7,388 nt of DNA from Actinoplanes liguriensis (GCA_000715855.1 KL571304.1:30408-37795); one strand, 5' to 3'. Numbered from the stretch's first letter, positions 1-5,581 are shown. Numbers and translations are program-made. The notes: generated by a model not told the origin, from the letters alone.

Positions 1-127
1 CGCCCGCCAGCGCGCTCGCATTGTCGATGACGCCGGTGACGGGATGCGCGGCCGGTAGGTGCAGGATGCCCTTCTGCAGGTCGATCGTGATCAGAGCGGC
101 CGTGGGATCGATGGTGCTGAGCGGCAT
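1..127 (-). CDS. Isochorismatase-family cysteine hydrolase, N-terminal part (cut by window edge)
   Basis: Reading leftward from the ATG at 127-125 gives 42 open codons with no stop before the window edge. The first residues are MPLSTIDPTAALITIDLQKG. The hydrophobic strand ALITIDLQ with Asp16 is the N-terminal beta-strand and first catalytic Asp of the isochorismatase-like fold, whose triad is Asp-Lys-Cys; the Lys and Cys lie outside the window. The family includes isochorismatases, nicotinamidases and many uncharacterised amidohydrolases, so the substrate cannot be named. An AGGAAGGG ribosome binding site lies about 9 bases upstream of the start. The gene begins 39 bases after the stop of the MFS exporter on the same strand, so the two are probably co-transcribed under the divergent MarR regulator. 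The family call rests on a short N-terminus only. Confidence 0.72.
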   Translation of the reverse strand, partial: MPLSTIDPTAALITIDLQKGILHLPAAHPVTGVIDNASALAG

Positions 128-166
128 TGAGGTGCCCTTCCTGGGGGATTTCTCTGGTGACGGTTG

Positions 167-1591
167 TCATCCAGCAGTCGTCGCGCCGTCTTGGGAGGCG
201 ACGGACGGGATGGTGCGGTCGAGGGCGGCCAGCAGGCTGGAGACGCCGCCGATCACGAGGACGGCCCAGGCGAGGCGGTGGAATCCGGCGTCGCTGGTGT
301 GTGCTCCGAAGCTGATGCTGATCAGGCTGGCGGAGAAGATCGCGCCGACGTAGCCGAACGTGCGGAACAGGCCGGCGGCGATCGCGACGGTGTCGCCGGG
401 AGCCTGGGCGTACAGGGTCGTCTGATTGGCGAAGTTGCTGAGCCCGTTGGTGACGCCGAACAGGGCCGACATGAGGACCAGAAGGGCGACCCCGGAGCCG
501 TGATGAATGCCGAGCATCAGCAGCCCGGCGACGGCGATCGCGACGGCGCCGACGATCAGCGGCCAGCGCACCCAGGCCCGGTTGGATGCCAGGCGGGCCA
601 GCGCGATGCTGACCGCGGACATCGGCAGGAGGATGACGCCGACCTGGTAGGCGGAGTAGCCACCGACGTTCTCCATCCACTGGCTGCTGGCGTACAGGGA
701 GGTGTAGATGCCGAGGCCGGCGATGAGCTGCCGGAGGTACGTGCGTTGCAGCGCGGGGTTGGCGGCGAGCATGCGTACGTCGATCAGCGGGGAGCAACAG
801 CGGCGTTCCCACAGCACCAGGGCGCCGGCGAGCACGACGGCCGCGCCGAGTTTTGACCAGTCGGGGTGTTCGAGGTCGCCGAGCAACAACAGCAGAGTGA
901 TGGCCGAGCCGGCGAACAGCGCGATGCCGGGCAGATCGAGGGCCGACATCCGGACCCGGTCCGTGCCGGAGCGGGGCTCGTCCCGGTCGACGGTGAAGAA
1001 GGCGGTGGCCAGCACGATGGCGGCCAGGGGCACGTTCACCCAGAACAGTCCACGCCACCCGAAGGCGCCGGCCAGCACGCCGCCGATCGGAAGCCCGAAG
1101 ACCACGGTGATCTGCGCGGCGATGCTGAAGTCGCCGAGCACCCGGCTGGGCACGCCCACGCCGAGCCGGTCCGCGCGGCGCCGGACGATCGCCATCGCCG
1201 TCGGGTAACAGGCCGACGTGCCCACCCCGATGAGGGCGCGGGACAGCAGCAGCATCCCGAAATTACCGGCCGCGCCGCCGATCGCCCCGCCGGCCAGCAG
1301 GATCGAGACGCCGAGCAGGAAGATCCGGCGAGGACCGAACAGCGTCGACAGCTTGCCCATCGTGGGCTGCATGACGGCGCTGCACAGGTAGAGCACCGAC
1401 ACCAGGTTGGCGGCCGTGCCGGGAGCGACGTGGAAGTCGGCGGCGATGCCGGCCAGCCCGGTGGCGATCATCGAGCTGTTGATCGGGTTGAGCGTGGTGC
1501 CGAGCATCAGCGGAAGCGTGAACCGCAGCCCGAACGGCTGGGAACGCCTGCTCGCGCGCCGGGCGGGCGCACCGGGAGAACCGGACTTCAT
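167..1591 (-). CDS. MFS transporter, DHA2-like multidrug exporter
   Basis: A 474-residue polytopic membrane protein, a usual length for the drug:H+ antiporter-2 group. The N-terminus is short and basic (RRASRR near residues 11-16), followed by a first membrane helix from about residue 22. A motif A-like loop lies at residues 79-94 (GKLSTLFGPRRIFLLG), a GVGTSACYPTAMAIVRRR segment near 122-139, and a motif C-like glycine/proline helix at 166-188 (GLPIGGVLAG, then FGWRGLFWVNVP), typical of EmrB/QacA relatives. Further hydrophobic stretches cover roughly 222-238, 247-260, 288-300, 315-333, 344-361, 366-382, 401-427 and 438-456, so about 13-14 helices are likely. It presumably exports a small toxic or signalling compound using the proton gradient. 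The start is at the edge of the divergent operator region; a weak GAAAG lies about 10 bases upstream. The adjacent MarR gene is its likely repressor. The substrate is unknown. Confidence 0.9.
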   Translation of the reverse strand: MKSGSPGAPARRASRRSQPFGLRFTLPLMLGTTLNPINSSMIATGLAGIAADFHVAPGTAANLVSVLYLCSAVMQPTMGKLSTLFGPRRIFLLGVSILLAGGAIGGAAGNFGMLLLSRALIGVGTSACYPTAMAIVRRRADRLGVGVPSRVLGDFSIAAQITVVFGLPIGGVLAGAFGWRGLFWVNVPLAAIVLATAFFTVDRDEPRSGTDRVRMSALDLPGIALFAGSAITLLLLLGDLEHPDWSKLGAAVVLAGALVLWERRCCSPLIDVRMLAANPALQRTYLRQLIAGLGIYTSLYASSQWMENVGGYSAYQVGVILLPMSAVSIALARLASNRAWVRWPLIVGAVAIAVAGLLMLGIHHGSGVALLVLMSALFGVTNGLSNFANQTTLYAQAPGDTVAIAAGLFRTFGYVGAIFSASLISISFGAHTSDAGFHRLAWAVLVIGGVSSLLAALDRTIPSVASQDGATTAG

Positions 1592-1642
1592 AGATTCGAT
1601 CTTTCGTAATACTAAGAACTTGTTTTGGTATACTAAGCAACT
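1592..1642. promoter_or_regulatory. Divergent marR/MFS control region with two imperfect dyads
   Basis: This 51-base AT-rich gap separates the two divergent starts. It contains an exact direct repeat ATACTAAG at 1609-1616 and 1630-1637, 21 bases apart, i.e. two helical turns on the same DNA face. Each copy is the right arm of an imperfect dyad: TTCGTA-A-TACTAA at 1603-1615 and TTGGTA-TACTAA at 1625-1636, each with five of six arm pairs complementary. Paired sites of this kind between a marR gene and its divergent target are the usual arrangement for MarR repressors. The right dyad covers the marR -10 box and the left one lies close to the exporter start, so one protein bound at both could repress both genes. 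Binding by this MarR is inferred, not shown. Confidence 0.72.
1629..1634 (+). promoter_or_regulatory. -10 box for marR, probably leaderless transcript
   Basis: TATACT matches the sigma-70/SigA -10 consensus at five of six positions. Transcription from it would begin around 1640-1643, essentially at the GTG start codon. No convincing -35 box is seen at 17-18 bases, and no Shine-Dalgarno sequence precedes the GTG. Both fit a leaderless mRNA, common in actinomycetes. The box lies inside the right MarR-type dyad, which suggests autorepression. Confidence 0.55.
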
Positions 1643-2116
1643 GTGCGACCGGATGCAACAGGGACCGAACAGCCGAGCGGCGGGCCATCAGAGGCAGCGA
1701 CCGTCTCGGAGCTCAACGCCGACCTGCGGGCCGCCGTCGCCCGGATCTACAGCCGCTTCCGATCGGAGCGGGTGCCCGGCGAGGTCACCGATGCGGCGTT
1801 GTTCGTGCTGACCCTTCTGCGCAAGCACGGACCGCTCACGCTGACCGAGCTCAGCGACCGCGCCCGCGTCACACCCGGCTCAATGAGCCAGACCGTGAAC
1901 CGGCTGACCGCCGACGGTCACGCCGATCGCCGCCGCGATCCGGCCGACGGCCGGCGCGTGCTGTTCGTCATCACCGAGCCCGGCGCGGAGATCGCCGACG
2001 CCGCCCGCCGGCACCGAGAGAGCTGGCTCAACGCCAAGCTCGAGGCCCTCACCCCGGACCAGCGGCGAGTCCTCGCCGAAGCCAGCCGGATCCTGCGCGA
2101 CATCGCCGACTCGTGA
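1643..2116 (+). CDS. MarR-family winged-helix transcriptional regulator
   Basis: A 157-residue protein, the normal MarR size. The N-terminal 20 residues are low-complexity and variable; a dimerisation helix follows (about 22-42). The winged helix-turn-helix spans about 50-112: GPLTLTELSDRA is the first HTH helix, TPGSMSQTVNRLTADG (77-92) the recognition helix, and DRRRDPADGRRVLFVIT (95-111) the basic wing with the DxR-type turn typical of MarR. C-terminal helices (114-155) complete the dimer interface. The GTG start is chosen because an in-frame TAA lies only three codons upstream (1634-1636) and no other in-frame start occurs until about residue 44, inside the domain. It probably represses itself and the divergent MFS exporter through the two dyads in the shared gap, released by a small ligand that may be the exporter's substrate. 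Effector unknown. Confidence 0.93.
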   Translation: MRPDATGTEQPSGGPSEAATVSELNADLRAAVARIYSRFRSERVPGEVTDAALFVLTLLRKHGPLTLTELSDRARVTPGSMSQTVNRLTADGHADRRRDPADGRRVLFVITEPGAEIADAARRHRESWLNAKLEALTPDQRRVLAEASRILRDIADS

Positions 2117-2135
2117 GCAGCCACCGGTTCTCGTG

Positions 2136-2151
2136 CAGCACGTCCGTGCTG
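2136..2151 (+). terminator. Hairpin after marR, candidate intrinsic terminator
   Basis: CAGCACG and CGTGCTG form a perfect 7-base stem separated by two bases (TC); in RNA this would be a 6-base stem with a GUCC loop. It starts 19 bases after the marR stop codon. No T-run follows, but actinomycete terminators often lack one. Position supports a terminator; the strength of the hairpin alone is moderate. Confidence 0.5.
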
Positions 2152-2194
2152 GGCCGATCGCAGTCCTGCTCGGTGTGTTCACGGTGACGCATCG

Positions 2195-2227
2195 GGTCTC
2201 CGTGCGCCGAGGCTGACGCTCGAGACC
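2195..2227. terminator. Imperfect hairpin in convergent gap, weak terminator candidate
   Basis: GGTCTC (2195-2200) pairs with GAGACC (2222-2227), and GAG (2209-2211) can pair with CTC (2219-2221) inside, giving a bulged stem. It lies between the convergent marR and sugar-epimerase genes, about 37 bases past the epimerase stop. A second small dyad, GATCG-GAG-CGATC, sits at 2241-2253. Neither has a T-run, so this is only a candidate end point for the leftward sugar operon. The rest of 2117-2263 shows no gene. Confidence 0.28.
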
Positions 2228-2263
2228 AGTCGAAACGCTTGATCGGAGCGATCCAGGGCGAGG

Positions 2264-3223
2264 CTAACGGGCCTGGTCGTCGATGACGGTTTTGATGATG
2301 TCGTCCAGGCGGTACTGCGGCCGGTAGCCGATAAGCCGTCCGGCGAGCGTCAGGTCCGGCATCCGGCGCCGCATGTCCTCGAAGCCCGGTCCGTAGGCCT
2401 CCTGGTAAGGCACGAGTCGGATGCCTGCGGCGGAGCCGGTCAGCTCGCGGATCCGCTCGGCGAGCCCGAGGATCGAAGTCTCCTCCTGGCCACCGAGGTT
2501 GACCGCCGTTCCGAAGGCCTCTGGAGTGTCCAACAGCGCGGTCATCGCCGGGATGACGTCGTGCACCGAACCGAAGCAGCGGCGCTGGGTGCCGTCGCCG
2601 TGCACGGTGATCGGCTCTCCGGCCAGCGCCTGCGCGACGAACCGGGGGACGACCATGCCGTACTGGCCGGTCTGTCGCGGCCCGACCACGTTGAAGAACC
2701 GCAGGATGACGCAGGGGACGCCGGTCGCCCGGCTGTTCTCAGTAGCGATGAGCTCGTCCAGGCCCTTGGCCGCCGCGTAGGACCATCGGCTCTTCAGCGG
2801 GGAGCCGAGGATCCGATCCGCGTTCTCGTCGAGCCGGTCCGCGTCGTTCTTGCCGTAGACCTCACTCGTCGAGGCGATGGCGTACCGGGCGCCGTGCCGG
2901 ACCGCCGCCTGCACTACGTTCTCGGTCCCGTGCAAGTTGATTCGCAACGACCGCAGCGGGTGGTCGACAATGTTGTTCACCCCGACTGCGGCGGCGAGGT
3001 GGAACACCAGGTCGACGCCGCGGGTGCACTCGTCGACCGTCGCGGGGTCGAGGATGGAGCCGGGCACGAATCGGACCGCCCTGGACGGCAGAAGATGCCG
3101 GATGTTCGCCAGGGCACCGGTCGAGAGGTCGTCGAGGATCACCAGCTCGTGGCCGAGTCCGGCGAGGTGGTCGCAGAGGTGCGAACCGATGAAGCCCGCA
3201 CCTCCGGTTACCAGGATCTTCAT
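2264..3223 (-). CDS. NAD-dependent nucleotide-sugar epimerase/decarboxylase (extended SDR)
   Basis: A 319-residue extended short-chain dehydrogenase. The Rossmann motif GGAGFIGS is at residues 7-14, the NAD-ribose acidic pair DD at 31-32, and STSEVYGK at 118-125 supplies the catalytic Ser/Thr. The YxxxK catalytic pair is Tyr149/Lys153 (SYAAAKGLDE). Substrate-domain signatures follow: RFFNVVGPRQTGQYGMVVPRF (about 175-195) and GEPITVHGDGTQRRCF (202-217). The C-terminal FEDMRRRMPD (281-290) resembles the tail of UDP-glucuronate decarboxylases and 4-epimerases. The family interconverts or decarboxylates UDP-hexuronic acids or UDP-hexoses through a 4-keto intermediate; the exact substrate cannot be told from sequence. 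It follows the sugar 6-dehydrogenase by 42 bases on the same strand, so it most likely acts on that enzyme's uronic-acid product, as TviC acts after TviB or CalS9 after CalS8. A GAAAGG lies about 11 bases before the start. Cytoplasmic, no signal peptide. Confidence 0.87.
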   Translation of the reverse strand: MKILVTGGAGFIGSHLCDHLAGLGHELVILDDLSTGALANIRHLLPSRAVRFVPGSILDPATVDECTRGVDLVFHLAAAVGVNNIVDHPLRSLRINLHGTENVVQAAVRHGARYAIASTSEVYGKNDADRLDENADRILGSPLKSRWSYAAAKGLDELIATENSRATGVPCVILRFFNVVGPRQTGQYGMVVPRFVAQALAGEPITVHGDGTQRRCFGSVHDVIPAMTALLDTPEAFGTAVNLGGQEETSILGLAERIRELTGSAAGIRLVPYQEAYGPGFEDMRRRMPDLTLAGRLIGYRPQYRLDDIIKTVIDDQAR

Positions 3224-3265
3224 ATGGCTGAATGCCTTTCGGGTGTGCGGTCCGGAGGCCGGTCA

Positions 3266-4528
3266 CTACAGCGGTTCGACATTCCTGCGGCGTGGGAGCA
3301 CGCCGCGGGTGTCGAGTACCAGCCGCGCCTTCTGAGTGATCATTTCCAGGTCGAAGGCGCGGTGTGCCTGGAGGAGCACGACCAGATCGGCGTCCGCCAC
3401 CGCGGTGTCGAGGCAGCGCTCCCCGGCGAGCAGCCGACGGTCGACCGACCACTCCGGCACGAACGGGTCACCGAACCGGACGTCGGCGCCCGAACGCAGC
3501 AACGAGCGGGCCACCGGGAGCGCCGGCGTCTCGCGGGTGTCGGCCACGTCGGGCTTGTAGGTGACGCCGAGGAGCAGGATTCGAGCGCCGTTGACCGGCT
3601 TGCCGACCCGGTTGAGGGTCCGCTGGATCCGTCCGACGACCCAGTGCGGCATGGCCCCGTTGATCTCCTGGGCCAGTTCGGCGAGGCGGAACGGGTAGCC
3701 CAGCCCGCGGACGGCGTGCGCCAGATAGGCCGGGTCGACCGGGATGCAGTGGCCGCCGACGCCCGGCCCGGGCAGGAATTGCTGAAAGCCGAACGGCTTG
3801 GTCGACGCGGCCGAGATCGAATCCCAGATATCGACGCCCAGGTCGACGCAGAACGTGGCCATCTCGTTGACCAGTGCGATGTTGACGGCGCGATAGGTGT
3901 TCTCGATCAATTTGGCCATTTCGGCCTCGCGCAGACCGCGCGCCGGTTTGATGTGCGGCACGAATTCCTGGTAAAGGGCGACCGCTCGGTCGCGGCAGGC
4001 CGGGGTGAGGCCGCCGACCACTTTCGGAGTGTTGTGCAGGCCGAATTCGGTGTTTCCGGGGTCGACGCGCTCCGGCGAATAGGCCAGGTGGAAGTCCACG
4101 CCGGCGATCAGGCCGGAGCTTTCCAGAATCGGTCGGATCACGGTGTCGGTGGTGCCCGGCCACGTCGTCGACTCGAGCACCACCAAGGCGCCCGGCCGCA
4201 GATGTGCGGCAATATGGCCGGCGGCATCCAGAACGGCGGTGAGATCCGGCCGGAACTCCTTGTCGAGTGGGGTCGGGACACAGACCACAACGGCTCTGGC
4301 GGCGGCCAGCTCGGCGGGATCGGAAACCGCTCGGAACCCTTGGGCGAGCATCTTCGCCAGATCGTCGTCGGCCACGTCGCCGACATAGGAGGTTCCCCGA
4401 TTGACCGACGTCACGCGGGCGCGGTCCGAATCCAGTCCGATGACCGCGAGGCCCTGATTCACCGCCTCCCTGGCCAGTGGTAAGCCGACATATCCCAAAC
4501 CGATTACCGCGAGGTCATACGACAACAT
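3266..4528 (-). CDS. Nucleotide-sugar (UDP-sugar) 6-dehydrogenase, WbpA/WecC type
   Basis: With the start at 4528 the protein has 420 residues, the normal family length. It carries GLGYVG (10-15, NAD binding), VCVPTPL (about 82-88), ESTTWPGTT (119-127), YSPERVDPGN (150-159), KLIENTYRAVNIALVNEM (206-223, holding the conserved Lys and Asn), GPGVGGHCIPVDP (254-266) with catalytic Cys261, and GVTYKPDVADTRETPA (321-336). Such enzymes oxidise C6 of a UDP-sugar to the carboxylate with two NAD+. The ENTYRAVNIALVNE segment is nearer to UDP-GlcNAc/UDP-ManNAc dehydrogenases than to ordinary UDP-glucose dehydrogenases, but actinomycete natural-product enzymes of this group can use glucose nucleotides. 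The frame stays open upstream to a GTG at 4597 and an ATG at 4537; the 4528 ATG is preferred because the NAD motif then sits at the usual distance from the N-terminus. It leads a two-gene operon with the SDR enzyme. Confidence 0.9.
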   Translation of the reverse strand: MLSYDLAVIGLGYVGLPLAREAVNQGLAVIGLDSDRARVTSVNRGTSYVGDVADDDLAKMLAQGFRAVSDPAELAAARAVVVCVPTPLDKEFRPDLTAVLDAAGHIAAHLRPGALVVLESTTWPGTTDTVIRPILESSGLIAGVDFHLAYSPERVDPGNTEFGLHNTPKVVGGLTPACRDRAVALYQEFVPHIKPARGLREAEMAKLIENTYRAVNIALVNEMATFCVDLGVDIWDSISAASTKPFGFQQFLPGPGVGGHCIPVDPAYLAHAVRGLGYPFRLAELAQEINGAMPHWVVGRIQRTLNRVGKPVNGARILLLGVTYKPDVADTRETPALPVARSLLRSGADVRFGDPFVPEWSVDRRLLAGERCLDTAVADADLVVLLQAHRAFDLEMITQKARLVLDTRGVLPRRRNVEPL

Positions 4529-4574
4529 GCCCCCCATGCAGGCAGGATCGGCCGATGGCTCAGGGATCGACAGT

Positions 4575-4618
4575 CCTATGTCTCCATAGTGGACCACCTA
4601 TCGCGGACAGATCCTATC
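4575..4618. promoter_or_regulatory. Dyad-rich upstream region of the sugar operon
   Basis: Upstream of the likely dehydrogenase start lie two adjacent dyads: CTATG-TCTC-CATAG (4576-4589) and GTGG-A-CCAC (4589-4597). The sequence CCTAT also recurs at 4575, 4597 and 4613, read on the minus strand as CATAGGACT, GATAGGTGG and GATAGGATC. A possible minus-strand -10 box (TAGGAT, 4616-4611) lies in the last copy, but no matching -35 was found. The region probably holds the leftward promoter and an operator; which element does what is unresolved. Confidence 0.35.
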
Positions 4619-4665
4619 CTCCATCGACGTCCTTTGGGGGCCTTGTTCGCACCGGTGAAGCGCTG

Positions 4666-4767
4666 ATGACCCTGTTTGCGCAGCTCAAGGTCGGTGTCCA
4701 AAAAGCCGGGCAGCGGGATGGTACGTTGAGCAGCGAACGGGGCGTCGGTCGGATCGGAGCCGGATGA
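4666..4767 (+). CDS. Possible 33-codon small ORF overlapping the DUF218 start
   Basis: The ATG at 4666 is preceded at five bases by GAAG, a weak ribosome binding site, and opens 33 codons beginning MTLFAQLKVGVQKAGQRDG. Its TGA (4765-4767) overlaps the downstream ATG at 4764 in an ATGA arrangement, the usual sign of translational coupling. No family is recognised, and the frame is also open upstream of this ATG, so chance is quite possible in DNA of this composition. It is either a small upstream peptide gene for the DUF218 protein or simply leader DNA. Confidence 0.25.
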   Translation: MTLFAQLKVGVQKAGQRDGTLSSERGVGRIGAG

Positions 4768-5477
4768 CAGGGATGCTGGGGGCCGGGGCAGGGCTCGAGA
4801 TGCCGACCCCGAGGGTCGTGCAAGGCAGTGCCTTCGACGGGGTCGGCAACGACGATCTTCTCGATCTCATGGGCACCGTCTTCGCGGTTCTCACCGTTCC
4901 GCCGCCGGTCATGGGCGCGCTCGACGCCGTCGCGGTGCCGATCGGGCAGGGGGAGGAAGCGCGCCTGCGACACGCGGTCGATCTGTGGAATTCGGAACCG
5001 CATCTCCGATTCCTTCTGGTGTCCGGGGGAAATCCCGCCGAGCGCACGCATGTCGAGGTTACCGGCAGCTATCTCCGAGATCTCGGACTGCGCCGGCACG
5101 ACGGCGTGCGCATCCAGCCCGAGCCCGCGCCGAATACCGCGCTGCAAGCCGCCTGGATCGCCGATCAGGTGCGTCGGCTGGCCATTCGGAGTGTGGCGCT
5201 GGTGGTGTCTCCATATCATCTTCCGCGAGCATTTCTCACCGTCCTCAAAGCATTCGCCGACTGCGGGCTCGGTGTTCCGGTGATTCCGGCGGCGGTGCCG
5301 GTTCCACCGCATGCGACGGTGGCGGAGACGGGCATGAACGCATATGGTCTGCTGTCCGGGGAGATGCGACGCATCCTCACGTATGCCGGCAACGGGTGGC
5401 TGGCGACTCCGGCGGAACTGCGGGACTATGTGGCCTGGCTCTGGGTGAACCACGCGAATCTGTTCGGCCGGGCGTGA
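4764..5477 (+). CDS. DUF218 (YdcF/SanA/ElyC-like) protein
   Basis: A 237-residue protein with the DUF218 pattern. SGG is at 87-89 after a hydrophobic strand (LRFLLV), with Glu93 in the following ER segment. A helix ending YLRDLGL leads to IQPEPAPNTALQAAWI (117-132), which includes the family's conserved Asn-Thr, then VVSPYHLPRAFLT (147-159), matching the family's hydrophobic-strand-S-x-YH-x-PRA block. DUF218 proteins have been linked to envelope or peptidoglycan-precursor homeostasis (SanA, ElyC), but biochemical roles are poorly known. Unlike SanA and ElyC this one shows no N-terminal membrane anchor or signal peptide, so it is probably cytoplasmic. The ATG at 4764 has GGAG four bases upstream; ATGs at 4773 and 4800 are alternatives. 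It precedes the adenylation gene by 100 bases on the same strand and may belong to the same cluster, though that gene seems to have its own promoter. Confidence 0.75.
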   Translation: MTGMLGAGAGLEMPTPRVVQGSAFDGVGNDDLLDLMGTVFAVLTVPPPVMGALDAVAVPIGQGEEARLRHAVDLWNSEPHLRFLLVSGGNPAERTHVEVTGSYLRDLGLRRHDGVRIQPEPAPNTALQAAWIADQVRRLAIRSVALVVSPYHLPRAFLTVLKAFADCGLGVPVIPAAVPVPPHATVAETGMNAYGLLSGEMRRILTYAGNGWLATPAELRDYVAWLWVNHANLFGRA

Positions 5478-5499
5478 CGGGCATTTCGATGACCAGCCA

Positions 5500-5530
5500 T
5501 GGACAGCGAACCTCCACTGTGGAGTATCAT
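5500..5530 (+). promoter_or_regulatory. Candidate promoter of the adenylation/carrier-protein genes
   Basis: TATCAT at 5525-5530 is a good -10 box. TGGACA at 5500-5505 resembles a -35 box, but the spacer is 19 bases, longer than the optimal 17, which can mark an activator-dependent or weak promoter. The predicted first transcribed base is about 5537, exactly the A of an ATG. The 100-base gap (5478-5577) between DUF218 and the adenylation gene therefore holds a promoter and not just an operon spacer. Confidence 0.5.
5512..5524. promoter_or_regulatory. Perfect 13-base dyad between -35 and -10, candidate operator
   Basis: CTCCAC-T-GTGGAG is a perfect inverted repeat (six-base arms, one-base centre) ending immediately before the TATCAT -10 box. 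Its position inside the promoter spacer is where a repressor, or a MerR-type activator acting on a long spacer, would bind. As a terminator for the DUF218 gene it would be impossible sterically, since a one-base loop cannot form without opening the stem. The binding protein is unknown. Confidence 0.5.
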
Positions 5531-5536
5531 TCCGCC

Positions 5537-5581
5537 ATGCCCGACGTCTGTCACTCCGGCGTCCACGACCCGGCAGCATGA
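5537..5581 (+). CDS. Candidate leaderless 14-residue leader peptide (MPDVCHSGVHDPAA)
   Basis: The ATG at 5537 lies seven bases after the end of the TATCAT box, so transcription would start on or beside it, producing a leaderless mRNA. The ORF encodes 14 residues and stops at TGA 5579-5581, overlapping the ATG of the adenylation gene at 5578 (ATGA). The downstream ATG has no convincing Shine-Dalgarno, only CCCGGCAGC in front, so terminating ribosomes from this small ORF may reinitiate there. The peptide contains one Cys and two His but no run of one amino acid, so it does not look like a classical attenuator. No homologue is known to me. Confidence 0.42.
   Translation: MPDVCHSGVHDPAA

Noticed and set aside
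164..1609. Plus-strand open frames opposite the MFS gene
   Set aside because: They are Asp/Gly/Arg-rich antisense reflections of a membrane protein and have no domain signature.
2561..4483. Long plus-strand open frame (about 640 codons) antisense to the two sugar genes
   Set aside because: It is a low-complexity Arg/Gly/Asp/Glu-rich translation without any recognisable domain, lying opposite two genes with complete family motifs; open antisense frames are expected at this GC content.
5512..5524. Reading the 13-base dyad as a terminator of the DUF218 gene
   Set aside because: A one-base loop makes a poor RNA hairpin, there is no T-run, and the dyad is placed between promoter-like boxes.
5537..5581. 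Classical amino-acid attenuator
   Set aside because: The short peptide has no cluster of one amino acid and the 41 bases before the adenylation ATG leave no room for alternative terminator/antiterminator hairpins.
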